Below are positions 1 to 9,591 of a stretch of 64,000 nucleotides of DNA, piece after piece. The notes under the pieces are model-generated. The model was given only the letters and a program-made list of their open reading frames with translations. It did no database searches and had not been told where the DNA came from. Each line of letters starts with the position of its first letter. Position 1 is the first letter of the stretch. This DNA comes from SYFY01 sp041752315 (GTDB lineage: Bacteria; Pseudomonadota; Gammaproteobacteria; Pseudomonadales; Azotimanducaceae). The stretch is taken from NCBI GenBank assembly GCA_041752315.1, contig JBGSHJ010000011.1:49751-113750 (forward strand), read 5' to 3'. Position numbers and translations under genes: made by a program.

Positions 1-1
1 G

Positions 2-493
2 ACCAGGCGCTACAGCATCGATCTGCCCAGACACATGGCGGTCTGTGATGCCAACTTTCTACGCTTGATGAAGTTGTTTCCTGCCATGCGGGAAGAAAAT
101 CAGGTCGAGTTCTCCGTCAGCCCCGGGGATACCGCTGTGCGGGTCCGTCTGCAGGTGCTGGAGCGCGGCCCCTTCACGACCGTTCTGGGTCTGCTCCATC
201 TGGCAGATGGTGAGGACGAGGGACTTGGGGAGGGTAGGCGAGCAGGTGGACAGGAAGGCAGGAACACCGTCGAACCCACGTTCAAGATCCGTGTCTATCA
301 TGATGCCCGAAGTGCCGAAGTGTTCGAGTTTCAGCGGCAGACCCGTTTTTCGGCAGTGTATGACTATCCCAATCCACGAATGCGTCAACGAGACGAAAAA
401 GCCCAGGTGAATCTGTTCCTTGGCGAAGTTCTGGCGCATTGTCTGCGGTTCGGTGTTGCCAGCGCCAGTGCCCTGGTGACAATCTCGAGTTGA
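2..493 (+). CDS. yqiB: DUF1249 family protein (YqiB-like), 5' partial
   Basis: The frame is open from base 2, so the true start lies before the window. The first visible residues (RYSIDLPRHMAVCDANFLRL) look like the conserved N-terminus of DUF1249/YqiB proteins, which is why an internal ATG at 35 was not taken as the start. The rest is a short soluble alpha/beta protein of about 160 residues ending at a TGA. Its biochemical role is unknown. In E. coli yqiB lies in the parE-yqiA-cpdA-yqiB block; here it is next to parE with yqiA and cpdA missing between them, which supports the family call. Confidence 0.75.
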   Translation, partial: TRRYSIDLPRHMAVCDANFLRLMKLFPAMREENQVEFSVSPGDTAVRVRLQVLERGPFTTVLGLLHLADGEDEGLGEGRRAGGQEGRNTVEPTFKIRVYHDARSAEVFEFQRQTRFSAVYDYPNPRMRQRDEKAQVNLFLGEVLAHCLRFGVASASALVTISS

Positions 494-607
494 TCAGCAG
501 CCAGGAGCCTGTCGGACTTGTCTGTCCTGATCTTCGGTCACGTGCATCCGCTTGTTGACCTTCAGTACGTCCCGCATCACGGTCACCATCAGGAGTAAAA
601 CGCAACA

Positions 608-2503
608 GTGACTGAAGTCCGATATTCCGCTGCCTCGTTGCAGGTCCTCACCGGTCTCGAGCCCGTGCGCCGCCGACCCGGCATGTATACCGATACTACG
701 CGCCCCAATCACCTGGTCCAGGAAGTCGTCGATAACAGCGTCGATGAAGCGCTGGCGGGACATGCCCAGAATATTGATGTCCGCATATTCAAGGATGGGT
801 CGGCAGAAGTCATCGATGACGGTCGTGGCATGCCGGTGGATGTTCATCCGGAGCACAAGGTCTCAGGCGTTGAGCTGATCCTCACCAGGTTGCACGCAGG
901 TGGAAAATTCAACAACGACAATTACCGGTTCTCCGGCGGCCTGCATGGTGTGGGTGTGTCGGTGGTCAATGCCCTGTCGGAAAAACTGCAGGTTGAAGTC
1001 AAGCGTGACGGCTTTGTCTATGTGCAGGATTACCGCAAAGGTGAACCCCAGGGCAAGCTGAAGCAGACGGGTGCGGTTGGCAAACGCAACACGGGAACAC
1101 GGGTCTGGTTCTTGCCGGAAGCATCGTTTTTTGATTCACCCAACATTTCGGTCAGCCGTCTCAAGCACCTTTTGCGGGCCAAGGCGGTGCTGTGTCCGGG
1201 GCTGCGGCTGTCGATCAGCGTGGAAGGCCGTGAGCAAGAAAACGAAACCTGGTTTTTCGAAGATGGTCTCACCGGTTATCTGCGGCGTTCTCTGGAAGGG
1301 ATTGACTGTGTTCTGGCTGAACCATTCCAGCACTCGGCAACCGGCAATACGGAAGCCGTGGACTGGGCGATCAACTGGGCACTGGAGAATGTCGAACTTA
1401 CCTGCGAAAGCTATGTAAACCTGATTCCGACACCGCAAGGCGGAACCCACGTCAACGGCCTGCGTTCCGGTCTCATCGAAGCGCTCAAGGAATTCTGCGA
1501 ATTCCGCAATCTGCTGCCACGAGGCATCAAGCTTTCGGGTGAAGATCTCTGGGACCAGTGCTGTTTTGTCCTCTCGGCGAAGATGGCCGACCCTCAGTTT
1601 TCCGGGCAGACCAAGGAAAAACTGTCTTCCCGGCAATCGGTGGCCTTTGTGGGAGGTGTGGCGAAGGACGCGTTCAGCCTTTGGCTCAATGAACATCCCC
1701 AGGATGGCGCGAAACTCGCGGAGCTTGCCATCAGCAATGCGCAGCGGCGAGCGCTGGCCGGTCGCAAGGTCGTGCGCAAGAAGATCACGGCGGGCCCCGC
1801 ATTGCCCGGCAAGCTCGCTGACTGTTCGGGACAGGATGCCAGCCGATCCGAGCTCTTTCTGGTGGAAGGGGATTCTGCAGGGGGCAGTGCCAAACAGGCT
1901 CGTGATCGCGAATTCCAGGCGATCATGCCGCTGCGGGGCAAGATCCTGAACACCTGGGAAGTTGATGTCGATCAGGTGCTCGCGTCCCAGGAAGTACACG
2001 ATATCGCCATCGCGATAGGCGTCGATCCTGGCTCTGCAGACCTGTCCAATCTGCGGTACGACAAAGTGTGCATCCTTGCCGATGCGGACTCCGATGGGGC
2101 ACACATCGCAACGCTGCTGTGCGCACTGTTTCTCCGCCACTTTCGACCTCTGGTCTCGGCTGGTCATGTTTTCATCGCGATGCCGCCGCTGTATCGCATC
2201 GATGTTGGCAAGGAAGTTTTTTATGCACTTGACGAAAGCGAGAAGGCGGGTGTGCTGGACCGGATTGCTGCCGAGAAAAAAGGCGGCAAGGTGATCGTGC
2301 AGCGGTTCAAGGGTCTGGGCGAAATGAATCCGATGCAGTTGCGCGAGACCACCATGGATCCCGACACGCGGCGACTGGTGCGGCTGACCCTGGACACAGG
2401 GACCGAAACCGATGAGATGATGGATATGCTTCTGGCCAAGAAGCGGGCGGGTGATCGACGTGTCTGGCTGGAGAGCAACGGTGATCAGGCCGTCATCGAC
2501 TGA
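608..2503 (+). CDS. parE: DNA topoisomerase IV subunit B
   Basis: ATPase subunit of topoisomerase IV, which decatenates daughter chromosomes together with ParC. The product has 631 residues, the usual ParE length. The GHKL ATPase domain is at the N-terminus, with RRRPGMYTD, the EVVDNSVDEAL helix and GGLHGVGVSVVNALS. The transducer domain follows, then the TOPRIM domain from about residue 410 (LFLVEGDSAGG, PLRGKILN, DADSDGAHI). It starts with GTG at 608 behind an AGGAG at about 590. parC follows 73 bp downstream on the same strand, so the two subunits are probably made from one message. Confidence 0.97.
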   Translation: MTEVRYSAASLQVLTGLEPVRRRPGMYTDTTRPNHLVQEVVDNSVDEALAGHAQNIDVRIFKDGSAEVIDDGRGMPVDVHPEHKVSGVELILTRLHAGGKFNNDNYRFSGGLHGVGVSVVNALSEKLQVEVKRDGFVYVQDYRKGEPQGKLKQTGAVGKRNTGTRVWFLPEASFFDSPNISVSRLKHLLRAKAVLCPGLRLSISVEGREQENETWFFEDGLTGYLRRSLEGIDCVLAEPFQHSATGNTEAVDWAINWALENVELTCESYVNLIPTPQGGTHVNGLRSGLIEALKEFCEFRNLLPRGIKLSGEDLWDQCCFVLSAKMADPQFSGQTKEKLSSRQSVAFVGGVAKDAFSLWLNEHPQDGAKLAELAISNAQRRALAGRKVVRKKITAGPALPGKLADCSGQDASRSELFLVEGDSAGGSAKQARDREFQAIMPLRGKILNTWEVDVDQVLASQEVHDIAIAIGVDPGSADLSNLRYDKVCILADADSDGAHIATLLCALFLRHFRPLVSAGHVFIAMPPLYRIDVGKEVFYALDESEKAGVLDRIAAEKKGGKVIVQRFKGLGEMNPMQLRETTMDPDTRRLVRLTLDTGTETDEMMDMLLAKKRAGDRRVWLESNGDQAVID

Positions 2504-2576
2504 GGGAACAGGCTCTCGATGACGTTGAATACCTGAAGCTAATGCGTACGTTCTCGAACAACTGAAATACAGGGCA

Positions 2577-4820
2577 ATGCAAAACGACATCCAGGATCTT
2601 GAATCGCTGCCGATGCGGACCTATACGGAACGCGCGTACCTCGACTATGCGATGTATGTCATCAACGACCGCGCCCTGCCGCACATTGGCGATGGCCTGA
2701 AGCCGGTGCAGCGCCGGATCATATATGCGATGAGTGAGCTGGGGCTGGACAACACCGCCAAGTTCGCAAAGTCGTCCCGCACCGTTGGGGACGTGCTGGG
2801 CAAATTCCATCCGCACGGTGATTCGGCCTGTTATGAAGCCATGGTCCTGATGGCACAACCGTTTTCGTTCCGTTATCCGCTGATCGAAGGGCAAGGCAAC
2901 TGGGGCTCTCCGGATGATCCGAAGAGCTTTGCGGCGATGCGTTACACCGAAGCAAAATTGTCGCGTTACGCCGCGTTGCTCCTGAACGAGGCAACCCAGG
3001 GCACGGTGGATGAAGTACCGAATTTCGACTCGTCCTTTACCGAGCCGAAGCTGTTGCCGGCCGAGGTGCCATTTGTTCTGCTGAACGGCTCCAGTGGCAT
3101 AGCGGTGGGCATGGCGACGGACATCCCGCCGCACAACCTGAAGGAAATCGTTGGGGCCTGCGTGCACCTGCTGGACAACCCGAAAGCGACGATGGCCGAC
3201 CTGATGGCCTGGATCAAGGCACCGGACTTTCCAAGCCAGGCGGAAATCATCACGCCAACCGCGGAACTGCTGGCCATCTATGAGTCCGGGCGCGGCACGC
3301 TGAAAACCAGGGCGCGTTACACCCGCGAGGATGGGGATATCGTCATCACGGCGCTGCCGTATCAGTCATCACCAGCCAAGGTGCTGGAACAGATCGCGGC
3401 TCAGATGCAGCAGAAAAAACTGCCGATGCTGAACGATCTGCGGGATGAATCAGATCATGAAAACCCGACGCGACTGGTCCTCGTGACACGTTCAAGCCGG
3501 ATCGATGCGGATCGGTTGATGAGCCATCTGTTTGCAACCACGGATCTCGAGCGCACACATCGGGTCAATCTGAACATGATCGGCCTGGATCAGCGACCGC
3601 AGACCAAGACCCTGCTGGGGATACTCCACGAGTGGCTGCGTTTCCGGCAGGATACGGTGACGCGCCGATTGCAGTTCCGCCTCGACAAGATCAATGATCG
3701 GCTGCATATCCTCGACGGATTGCTGATTGCCTTCCTCAATATCGACGAAGTGATCCGCATCATTCGCGAGGAGGACCATCCACGAAACGCGTTGATGGCG
3801 CGTTTTGGTCTGAGTGAACGACAGGCCAACTCGATACTTGATATCCGGTTGCGGCAATTGGCCAAGCTGGAAGAAATCGAGATCCGCGGAGAAAAGGACC
3901 GGCTCGAAGCCGAGCGCTCCGACCTCGAAAAAGTGCTTGGTTCCCGCGCCAGACTGCTCACGCTGGTGAAAAAGGAGCTGCAGGAGATCGCCAAAAAATA
4001 CGGCGATGAACGCATGTCGCCGATGGCTGGTGAGATTGTCGAAGCCGCTGCGTACACCGAAGAGGATCTGGTTTCCAACGAACCTGTCACGGTCGTCCTG
4101 TCCGACAAGGGATGGGTGCGTTCAGCCAAGGGTCATGAGCTGGATCCCAGAGAACTTGGATATCGGTCAGGAGATTCTTTTGGCCAGGCGGTCCGGGGTC
4201 GAAGCAATGACCTGCTGCTCTTTTTTGATACGACCGGACGCAGCTACTACCTCGCGCCTCACACGCTGCCGTCAGCGCGAGGTCAGGGTGAGCCGTTAAC
4301 GGGGCGGCTGAACCCCCCGGACACGGCAAGATTCATCGGTGTAGTCATCGGCAATGCAGCGACCCGGGTACTGATGGCGTCCAACGCCGGCTACGGTTTT
4401 GTCGGTCGGCTCGAAGACATGCTGACCAAGAATCGGGCTGGCAAGGCTTGCCTGTCGGTGCCTGAGGGTGCACAGGCGCTGCCTCCGGTTTGCATCCCCG
4501 AGGGGGAAGGAACACTACGCGTTTGTGCGTTGACCAATCAGGGTCGGCTGCTGGTGTTTCCGCTGTCGGAGTTGCCGGAACTGCCCCGCGGCAAGGGCAA
4601 CAAGATCCTCAACATCCCCAGTGCCGACTTCAAGAGCGGTGAGGAGTTTCTGCTTGGAGTGCAGGTTGTTGCTGAAGGACAGCACTTGCTGGTTCATGCC
4701 GGCCAACGGCATCTGCGCCTCAAGCGAGGTGATCTGGAGGATTATTCAGGGGAGCGCGCACGGCGTGGCAAGCAACTGCCGCGAGGATTTCAGCGGGTCG
4801 ATGCGATGGCGGTCGAATAG
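2577..4820 (+). CDS. parC: DNA topoisomerase IV subunit A
   Basis: DNA-breaking and rejoining subunit of topoisomerase IV. It has 747 residues, close to E. coli ParC. The winged-helix/tower region includes the catalytic tyrosine in AMRYTEAKLS near residue 123. The quinolone-resistance-determining segment HPHGDSACYEAM is present with Ser and Glu in the wild-type-like positions. The C-terminal beta-pinwheel DNA-wrapping domain begins around residue 500. The ATG at 2577 follows AGGG. The last 31 bp overlap the convergent gene that ends at 4790. Confidence 0.97.
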   Translation: MQNDIQDLESLPMRTYTERAYLDYAMYVINDRALPHIGDGLKPVQRRIIYAMSELGLDNTAKFAKSSRTVGDVLGKFHPHGDSACYEAMVLMAQPFSFRYPLIEGQGNWGSPDDPKSFAAMRYTEAKLSRYAALLLNEATQGTVDEVPNFDSSFTEPKLLPAEVPFVLLNGSSGIAVGMATDIPPHNLKEIVGACVHLLDNPKATMADLMAWIKAPDFPSQAEIITPTAELLAIYESGRGTLKTRARYTREDGDIVITALPYQSSPAKVLEQIAAQMQQKKLPMLNDLRDESDHENPTRLVLVTRSSRIDADRLMSHLFATTDLERTHRVNLNMIGLDQRPQTKTLLGILHEWLRFRQDTVTRRLQFRLDKINDRLHILDGLLIAFLNIDEVIRIIREEDHPRNALMARFGLSERQANSILDIRLRQLAKLEEIEIRGEKDRLEAERSDLEKVLGSRARLLTLVKKELQEIAKKYGDERMSPMAGEIVEAAAYTEEDLVSNEPVTVVLSDKGWVRSAKGHELDPRELGYRSGDSFGQAVRGRSNDLLLFFDTTGRSYYLAPHTLPSARGQGEPLTGRLNPPDTARFIGVVIGNAATRVLMASNAGYGFVGRLEDMLTKNRAGKACLSVPEGAQALPPVCIPEGEGTLRVCALTNQGRLLVFPLSELPELPRGKGNKILNIPSADFKSGEEFLLGVQVVAEGQHLLVHAGQRHLRLKRGDLEDYSGERARRGKQLPRGFQRVDAMAVE

Positions 4821-5923
4821 CCCAGCAGGGCGTCGACCTGTTGATGCAACAATTCCGAGTGCGGTTCGGCAAGTGCATTGATGCAGAAGGAAGTGCCGGT
4901 GATGCTGGCGATATCGGCCAGCATGGGGTTGTCCAGCGCTTGTGCGAGGCAACGCTCTGGCTGGGCCAGCGATGTCATGAAATCATGACTGGCGATCAAC
5001 GAATCTTCCGGCGCAAAGGCTGCGAGCAAGGATGCGTCGGCAATGACTTCAGCCCTGATGTCGCGATTGGGTGACGCCATGACACGATGCAGTGCGAAGC
5101 GAAACTGCACGTCCTGATCGGCCTCCGCGAGAACCCTGTTCAGCAGCCAGGCAGCACACACGGCGTTGAAACCGGCGTCTTCGCTCGCGGCAAATTCAAG
5201 CAACAGGCTGGCACTGACACCGATGCGAGCGCTGCCCTGATAGAGCCTGGCAACCCGTTCTGCCTTGAGCATCACACGCTCGCCGATCTCGCGACGGGCG
5301 TCACTGGAAAAGTTCAGCTGATTGTAGAAGTTGCCGACCAGCAGCCATCGAGGCGCAAGCGGCGCTTCTTCTTCGTTCTGATCCTCGATTTCGAGAGTGG
5401 CCGTCCGGTGACGACGGATCAGGAGCAATTCATGCAGCAGCATGGTCAGCAGCGGCGTCAACAGCAGGAGTGCGATGGTCGCTGTGAACTGAGGCAACCT
5501 GCCAGCCAGGCTGAATGCTTCCGCGGTCAATCTAACCCGTACCACTCCACGCGGAGTCTGTCCGACATTCACGGAACGGGTGAATTCCTGATGGTCTGCG
5601 ACGGCAGAGGTCATGTCACCGCTTTCGACGATGGGTGCACCGGAAATGGCGTAAAAGCCCGTGCCCATCACATCACGCAGGCCGGCCAGGCGATTTGTCA
5701 AGACAAACAGATGCACGGTGTCCGGTGTCAGCATCGCTTCCTGTCCCTGCAGGGCGAGCGTTTCGGTGATCGAGTTGCCGTAGTCCGTAGCCCGCGACCG
5801 CTCGACCGACGAGCCATCCCAGATGATCCAGAAACCCGTCAGCACAATGGATGTACACAGGAGCGAGATCCATCCCGTTGCCTGTTGTCGTTTGACGAGT
5901 TCCAACCAAAACGCTAGCGTCAA
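4790..5923 (-). CDS. ytjB: YtjB/Smp-type membrane protein
   Basis: Inner-membrane protein with one membrane segment near the N-terminus (WISLLCTSIVLTGFWIIW), a periplasmic loop of about 110 residues and a second segment (ATIALLLLTPLLTMLLHELL). A long cytoplasmic C-terminal domain follows. This layout and its divergent position next to serB match the AhpA/YtjB (Smp) family, whose function is poorly defined. The frame stays open upstream to 6025, but that would run deep into serB. TTG at 5923, behind CGGAG, is the most economical start and TTG at 5905 is an alternative. The 3' end overlaps parC by 31 bp. Confidence 0.65.
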   Translation of the reverse strand: MTLAFWLELVKRQQATGWISLLCTSIVLTGFWIIWDGSSVERSRATDYGNSITETLALQGQEAMLTPDTVHLFVLTNRLAGLRDVMGTGFYAISGAPIVESGDMTSAVADHQEFTRSVNVGQTPRGVVRVRLTAEAFSLAGRLPQFTATIALLLLTPLLTMLLHELLLIRRHRTATLEIEDQNEEEAPLAPRWLLVGNFYNQLNFSSDARREIGERVMLKAERVARLYQGSARIGVSASLLLEFAASEDAGFNAVCAAWLLNRVLAEADQDVQFRFALHRVMASPNRDIRAEVIADASLLAAFAPEDSLIASHDFMTSLAQPERCLAQALDNPMLADIASITGTSFCINALAEPHSELLHQQVDALLGYSTAIASTR

Positions 5924-5949
5924 CGCGCGTCGACTCCGGGAAACAGCTG

Positions 5950-7185
5950 TTGTTGAAAAAGATTGTGCTGGTAACAGTCGCGGGTCGAGATCGGCCCGGG
6001 CTGATGGCCATGTTGACATCGACATTCCGACGATTTCAAGTGCAGGTCCTCGACGTTGGTCAATCTGTCATCCACGATCAGCTGGCGCTTGGCTTTTTGC
6101 TGAGGGTCGATGGATCCGCCGAGGCATCCGCACAGCAGGAAATTGCCAGGTTGTGCAGGGATGCCGGTGTGATTGCGCAATTCGAACTGGTTACGGCAGA
6201 CCGATACGCCGACTGGGTCAGTGCTTCAGGCAAGCCGGCCTACATCATCACCCTGCTGGCAGCCGGAGATCCGGTCGCTGAATTGAATGCGGTCAGCTCC
6301 ATCACCAGAGCCGAAGGGCTGAACATCGAGACCATTCGCAGACTGTCGGAACGGGTGCGTCTCGATCTGGTCGACACACCCAGGCAAAGCATCGTTGAAA
6401 TGCGGGTTCGGGGCGAGCTTGCCGAGCCAGAGCGACTGCAGGCGGCACTGCTCGCAGTCGCTGCGGAACATGGTTTCGACTTCAGTGTCCAGGCCGACAC
6501 CGTCTATCGTCGGCATCGGCGTCTGGTCGCCTTTGACATGGATTCCACGTTGATCAATGCCGAGGTCATTGATGAACTGGCGAAGTTGCACGGCGTTGGT
6601 GCCCAGGTTGCAGCGATCACCGAGAGTGCGATGCGAGGCGAGCTTGATTTTCAGGCGAGCTTCCGTGCACGCGTGGCGGCGTTGAAGGGGCTGTCGGCGG
6701 ATGCTTTCCAGGTGGTGGCCGCGCGGGTCGAGCTGAATCCCGGGGCTGAACGACTGATCCGCACATTGCGGCACTTCGGCTACAAGACTGCGATCCTGTC
6801 CGGTGGCTTCACCTATGTCGGTGAACACCTGCGCAAACGATTGAAGATCGACTACGTCATCGCCAATGATCTGGTGATCAGGGATGGTCTCATTACCGGC
6901 GAGGTAGCCGGGGCCATTGTTGATGCGCGGCGCAAGGCGGAGGCGCTGGCACAGATCGCGCGGTCGGAAGACATACATATCGCGCAGACCATTGCCATCG
7001 GCGATGGTGCAAACGATTTGCCCATGCTGAGCATGGCTGGCCTGGGTGTGGCTTACCATGCAAAGCCCCTGGTTCGTCAATCGGCAAGCCATGCCATCTC
7101 GCGCTTTGGTCTGGACGCGATCCTGTATCTGCTGGGTTTTTCGGATTACGACCTGCAGCACCTGGAGCGGCCGGATGAACAGTGA
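5950..7185 (+). CDS. serB: phosphoserine phosphatase
   Basis: Final step of serine biosynthesis: hydrolysis of O-phosphoserine to serine. It is a HAD-superfamily enzyme of 411 residues. Two ACT-like regulatory folds cover roughly residues 1-180. The HAD core follows, with the nucleophile motif FDMDSTLINAEVIDELA at about residue 194, the Ser motif ILSGGF, and the acidic motif GDGANDLPML. The start is probably TTG at 5950 (MLKKIVLVTV), because the ACT fold begins directly after it and GGGAAACAG lies upstream. It diverges from the ytjB-like gene with almost no spacer, so its promoter must lie inside that neighbour. Confidence 0.95.
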   Translation: MLKKIVLVTVAGRDRPGLMAMLTSTFRRFQVQVLDVGQSVIHDQLALGFLLRVDGSAEASAQQEIARLCRDAGVIAQFELVTADRYADWVSASGKPAYIITLLAAGDPVAELNAVSSITRAEGLNIETIRRLSERVRLDLVDTPRQSIVEMRVRGELAEPERLQAALLAVAAEHGFDFSVQADTVYRRHRRLVAFDMDSTLINAEVIDELAKLHGVGAQVAAITESAMRGELDFQASFRARVAALKGLSADAFQVVAARVELNPGAERLIRTLRHFGYKTAILSGGFTYVGEHLRKRLKIDYVIANDLVIRDGLITGEVAGAIVDARRKAEALAQIARSEDIHIAQTIAIGDGANDLPMLSMAGLGVAYHAKPLVRQSASHAISRFGLDAILYLLGFSDYDLQHLERPDEQ

Positions 7186-7212
7186 CCGGACCCGTTGGCG
7201 GGGGAGGAGACA

Positions 7213-7518
7213 TTGAACGACCAGGTACAACTGCCCGGAATCGTCAGGTTCTGGGTGGATGAAAGTGTCTGTATCGCCCAGCGCCGATGTGTTCAGGAGG
7301 CGCCCGGTTTGATGCAAGACAGGCACGCCAGCGGTGGTCCGTTGATTGTCTGTGACAAGCCGGCCGATGCTGAACAGGCGCTGCAGATTCTCAATGCAGC
7401 CTGGGTTTGTCCGGTTGCTGCTTTCAAGGTGGAACTTGACGATGGGTCGGTGCGGGACAGTAACGACCGTTATGTGCGCGAACTAGTCAGGGAATACTCG
7501 AAGCTGGCCGGTCCCTGA
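7213..7518 (+). CDS. small ferredoxin
   Basis: Electron-transfer protein of about 101 residues. It has an N-terminal cysteine pair spaced C-x5-C (VCIAQRRCVQEAPG), a central Cys (LIVCDK) and a C-terminal AWVCPVAAF. This resembles single-cluster bacterial ferredoxins with C-x5-C...C-P spacing rather than two-cluster ones. TTG at 7213 is preferred because GGAGGAGA lies just upstream; an earlier in-frame TTG at 7195 lacks such a site. It starts 27 bp after serB. Its TGA and the stop of the convergent fimX gene share the palindrome TGATCA at 7516-7521. The redox partner is unknown. Confidence 0.8.
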   Translation: MNDQVQLPGIVRFWVDESVCIAQRRCVQEAPGLMQDRHASGGPLIVCDKPADAEQALQILNAAWVCPVAAFKVELDDGSVRDSNDRYVRELVREYSKLAGP

Positions 7519-9567
7519 TCAGTCTTCATCCTCAACGCTGAAATCGTAGTCCATTTCTGATCGGGGCTCCTGGAGATAGTGGCCCTGAATGTAGTTGGCC
7601 CCAGCTTGCCAGAGTGCCGACAACTGGGCAGCGCTCTCCACCATTGGAACGACGGTGAATTTCCCGAGGCTCTGGAGCCGCTTCAGCATCGGACTGATCA
7701 GGTCTCCCTGCTGACCAAGGGTACGGATCAGGGAACCATCGATTTTTACCATGTCCACCGCAACGACCTCCAGCAGGTCGAATGGCGCAGTGACCAGACC
7801 AAACCGACCGATGGCAGCCTGACAGTGCATGCGTTTCAGTCCCAGAACAAAATCAGCGGTTTCCTTCCTGAAGGTTACTGCATCCTTTTCGGTGATCTGG
7901 AAGATTACCGCGTCGCTTGGCAATCGTGCTGCCTTGATCGCCACTGTCAACCACTTGATGAATTCGGCGTCAGCCACACTGTTGCTGGTGACGTTGATGG
8001 TCAATCGGGTGTTGTGGCCTTTGGCCCGATGGATGCACAGCGCCTTGATCGACTGGAGAATCACCCAACGATCCATCTTGGCGGCAACACCGTGTTCTAT
8101 CGCAGTACGCAGGAACTGGTCGGGGACGTGTTCATTGCCTTCGCTGTCGATCATTCGCAGGAAAACTTCGTAGTGTTCGTCGTTGTCGCCGCGCAGACTG
8201 ATGATGGGCTGGTATAACAGGCGGAACGACTGGTTTTCGATGGCTTCGGTAATCCGCGCCACCATCTTGCCTGCTTCGTCGAGAATGGCGGGTGAGACAG
8301 CAGGTGTCTCGCCTTCCACGGTAATGGAACTGGTCTGGTTGGCGGCGATGATGTCCTGGAGTTTCTGGTAGCCCGCGTCGAGGGCGTATTCGACGTCGGA
8401 GGCAATCCGCGCACCACACAGGGAAATCGTCAACGGAATGTTCTTGCCGGCCAGTTCGAAATTCTGTTTGGCAAGTTCCCGTTGCAGCGCATTCGCCCAG
8501 TCGAGTGCGGTGGCTCGATCGGTGCCGATCCGCGCGATCGTGAACTCGTTCTGGGAGAGACGGAGCACCGGATCACCGTTGCTGGCGGTTTGAACAAGCT
8601 CGAACACCTGATCTGCAATCCTGTCGGCGCGCAACAATCCGTACTCGGCGCGAATCTTGTCAAGCCCTTCGAGGCAGGCCAGGAACATTAAGGACTGTCG
8701 TTCGCCATTGGCGCTGTGGCGGTCTTCGCAGAGTTTGAGAAAGGAGCCGAGATCCAGGATGTCGCCTGGCGGAGGTGGTGGTGTTGCCATCGGGGCCGCC
8801 TGGAGAGGCAACAACGTAGCCTGCAGGCACGCCTCGCCTTCATAGGAGGAATTGGCGAGGACCAGAATCCCGTCCACCGATTGGTCGTCGGTCGTGGTCG
8901 CCGTAAAGGAAAACCGCACTTCTTCGTTGCTGTTTCGAAGTGCCTTCATCTGATCCTTGAAATCGGCGGCACTGGCCGACGACAGAAAGTCGATCATCGA
9001 CACACCGAGCATGTCATCGACATCGGCACAGCCAAAAAACTGCAGATAGGCCGGGTTGGCGTACACGTGCATACCTTCGTGCAGATAGGCGATTGGAGCA
9101 CGTGAACCTTGCAGGAGGAGCAGGCAGCGCTGCTCGACTTCCTTGAATGAGCGACTGAGCTGGGTTGCGCGTATGCGCTGGCAGACATGCTCGATTTCGC
9201 GCTGCGCGACGTGGCCAAGATGCTCTTCATCGCGCAAACAGACGAGGTCAGTCGCGCCCAGGGTCATTGCCTCACCCGTGGTCCAGGGTGAATGCTCGGT
9301 GCTGCACAGAATGATGGGAATGGTCCTGCTGGCGGCCCGCAGCCGGGGCAATAGACCCTCTACTCCAGGCTGGTCTACAAACAGGAAGGCGAGGTCACAT
9401 TCATTGCCGGTAAACGCCTGCATCGTTGCATCGGCATCGGCCGTGCGCAGCATGCGCGTGGCATGGCCTGCATTGCGCAGAATCGAATCGATCCGCGCTG
9501 CGGTCTCTTCAGACTCTTCGGCGACCAATACCCGAATGGCTGCCGTGGGCGAGTGCGTAGCCGACAT
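7519..9567 (-). CDS. fimX: FimX-like c-di-GMP receptor (REC-PAS-degenerate GGDEF-EAL)
   Basis: 682-residue protein with a response-regulator-like N-terminus (1-120), a PAS region (about 150-255), a GGDEF domain (about 275-410) and an EAL domain (about 430-675). Both output motifs are degenerate: the GGDEF position reads RLSQNEF, the EAL motif reads EVFLR, and the usual DDFGTG reads GRFGLV. Asn in INVT and Glu in ITE remain. This is the pattern of FimX, which binds c-di-GMP rather than hydrolysing it and controls type IV pilus assembly. The position after serB also matches P. aeruginosa fimX. The start has AAGGAT just upstream. No pilus genes are visible in the window. Confidence 0.85.
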   Translation of the reverse strand: MSATHSPTAAIRVLVAEESEETAARIDSILRNAGHATRMLRTADADATMQAFTGNECDLAFLFVDQPGVEGLLPRLRAASRTIPIILCSTEHSPWTTGEAMTLGATDLVCLRDEEHLGHVAQREIEHVCQRIRATQLSRSFKEVEQRCLLLLQGSRAPIAYLHEGMHVYANPAYLQFFGCADVDDMLGVSMIDFLSSASAADFKDQMKALRNSNEEVRFSFTATTTDDQSVDGILVLANSSYEGEACLQATLLPLQAAPMATPPPPPGDILDLGSFLKLCEDRHSANGERQSLMFLACLEGLDKIRAEYGLLRADRIADQVFELVQTASNGDPVLRLSQNEFTIARIGTDRATALDWANALQRELAKQNFELAGKNIPLTISLCGARIASDVEYALDAGYQKLQDIIAANQTSSITVEGETPAVSPAILDEAGKMVARITEAIENQSFRLLYQPIISLRGDNDEHYEVFLRMIDSEGNEHVPDQFLRTAIEHGVAAKMDRWVILQSIKALCIHRAKGHNTRLTINVTSNSVADAEFIKWLTVAIKAARLPSDAVIFQITEKDAVTFRKETADFVLGLKRMHCQAAIGRFGLVTAPFDLLEVVAVDMVKIDGSLIRTLGQQGDLISPMLKRLQSLGKFTVVPMVESAAQLSALWQAGANYIQGHYLQEPRSEMDYDFSVEDED

Positions 9568-9591
9568 ATCCTTTTCGAACCACGATCGTCC

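Noticed and set aside
1136..2590. 484-codon minus-strand open frame
   Set aside because: It is the antisense of parE, an effect of G+C-rich codon use; no motifs or ribosome-binding site.
6226..7326. 366-codon minus-strand frame
   Set aside because: Antisense of serB, whose HAD motifs are unmistakable.
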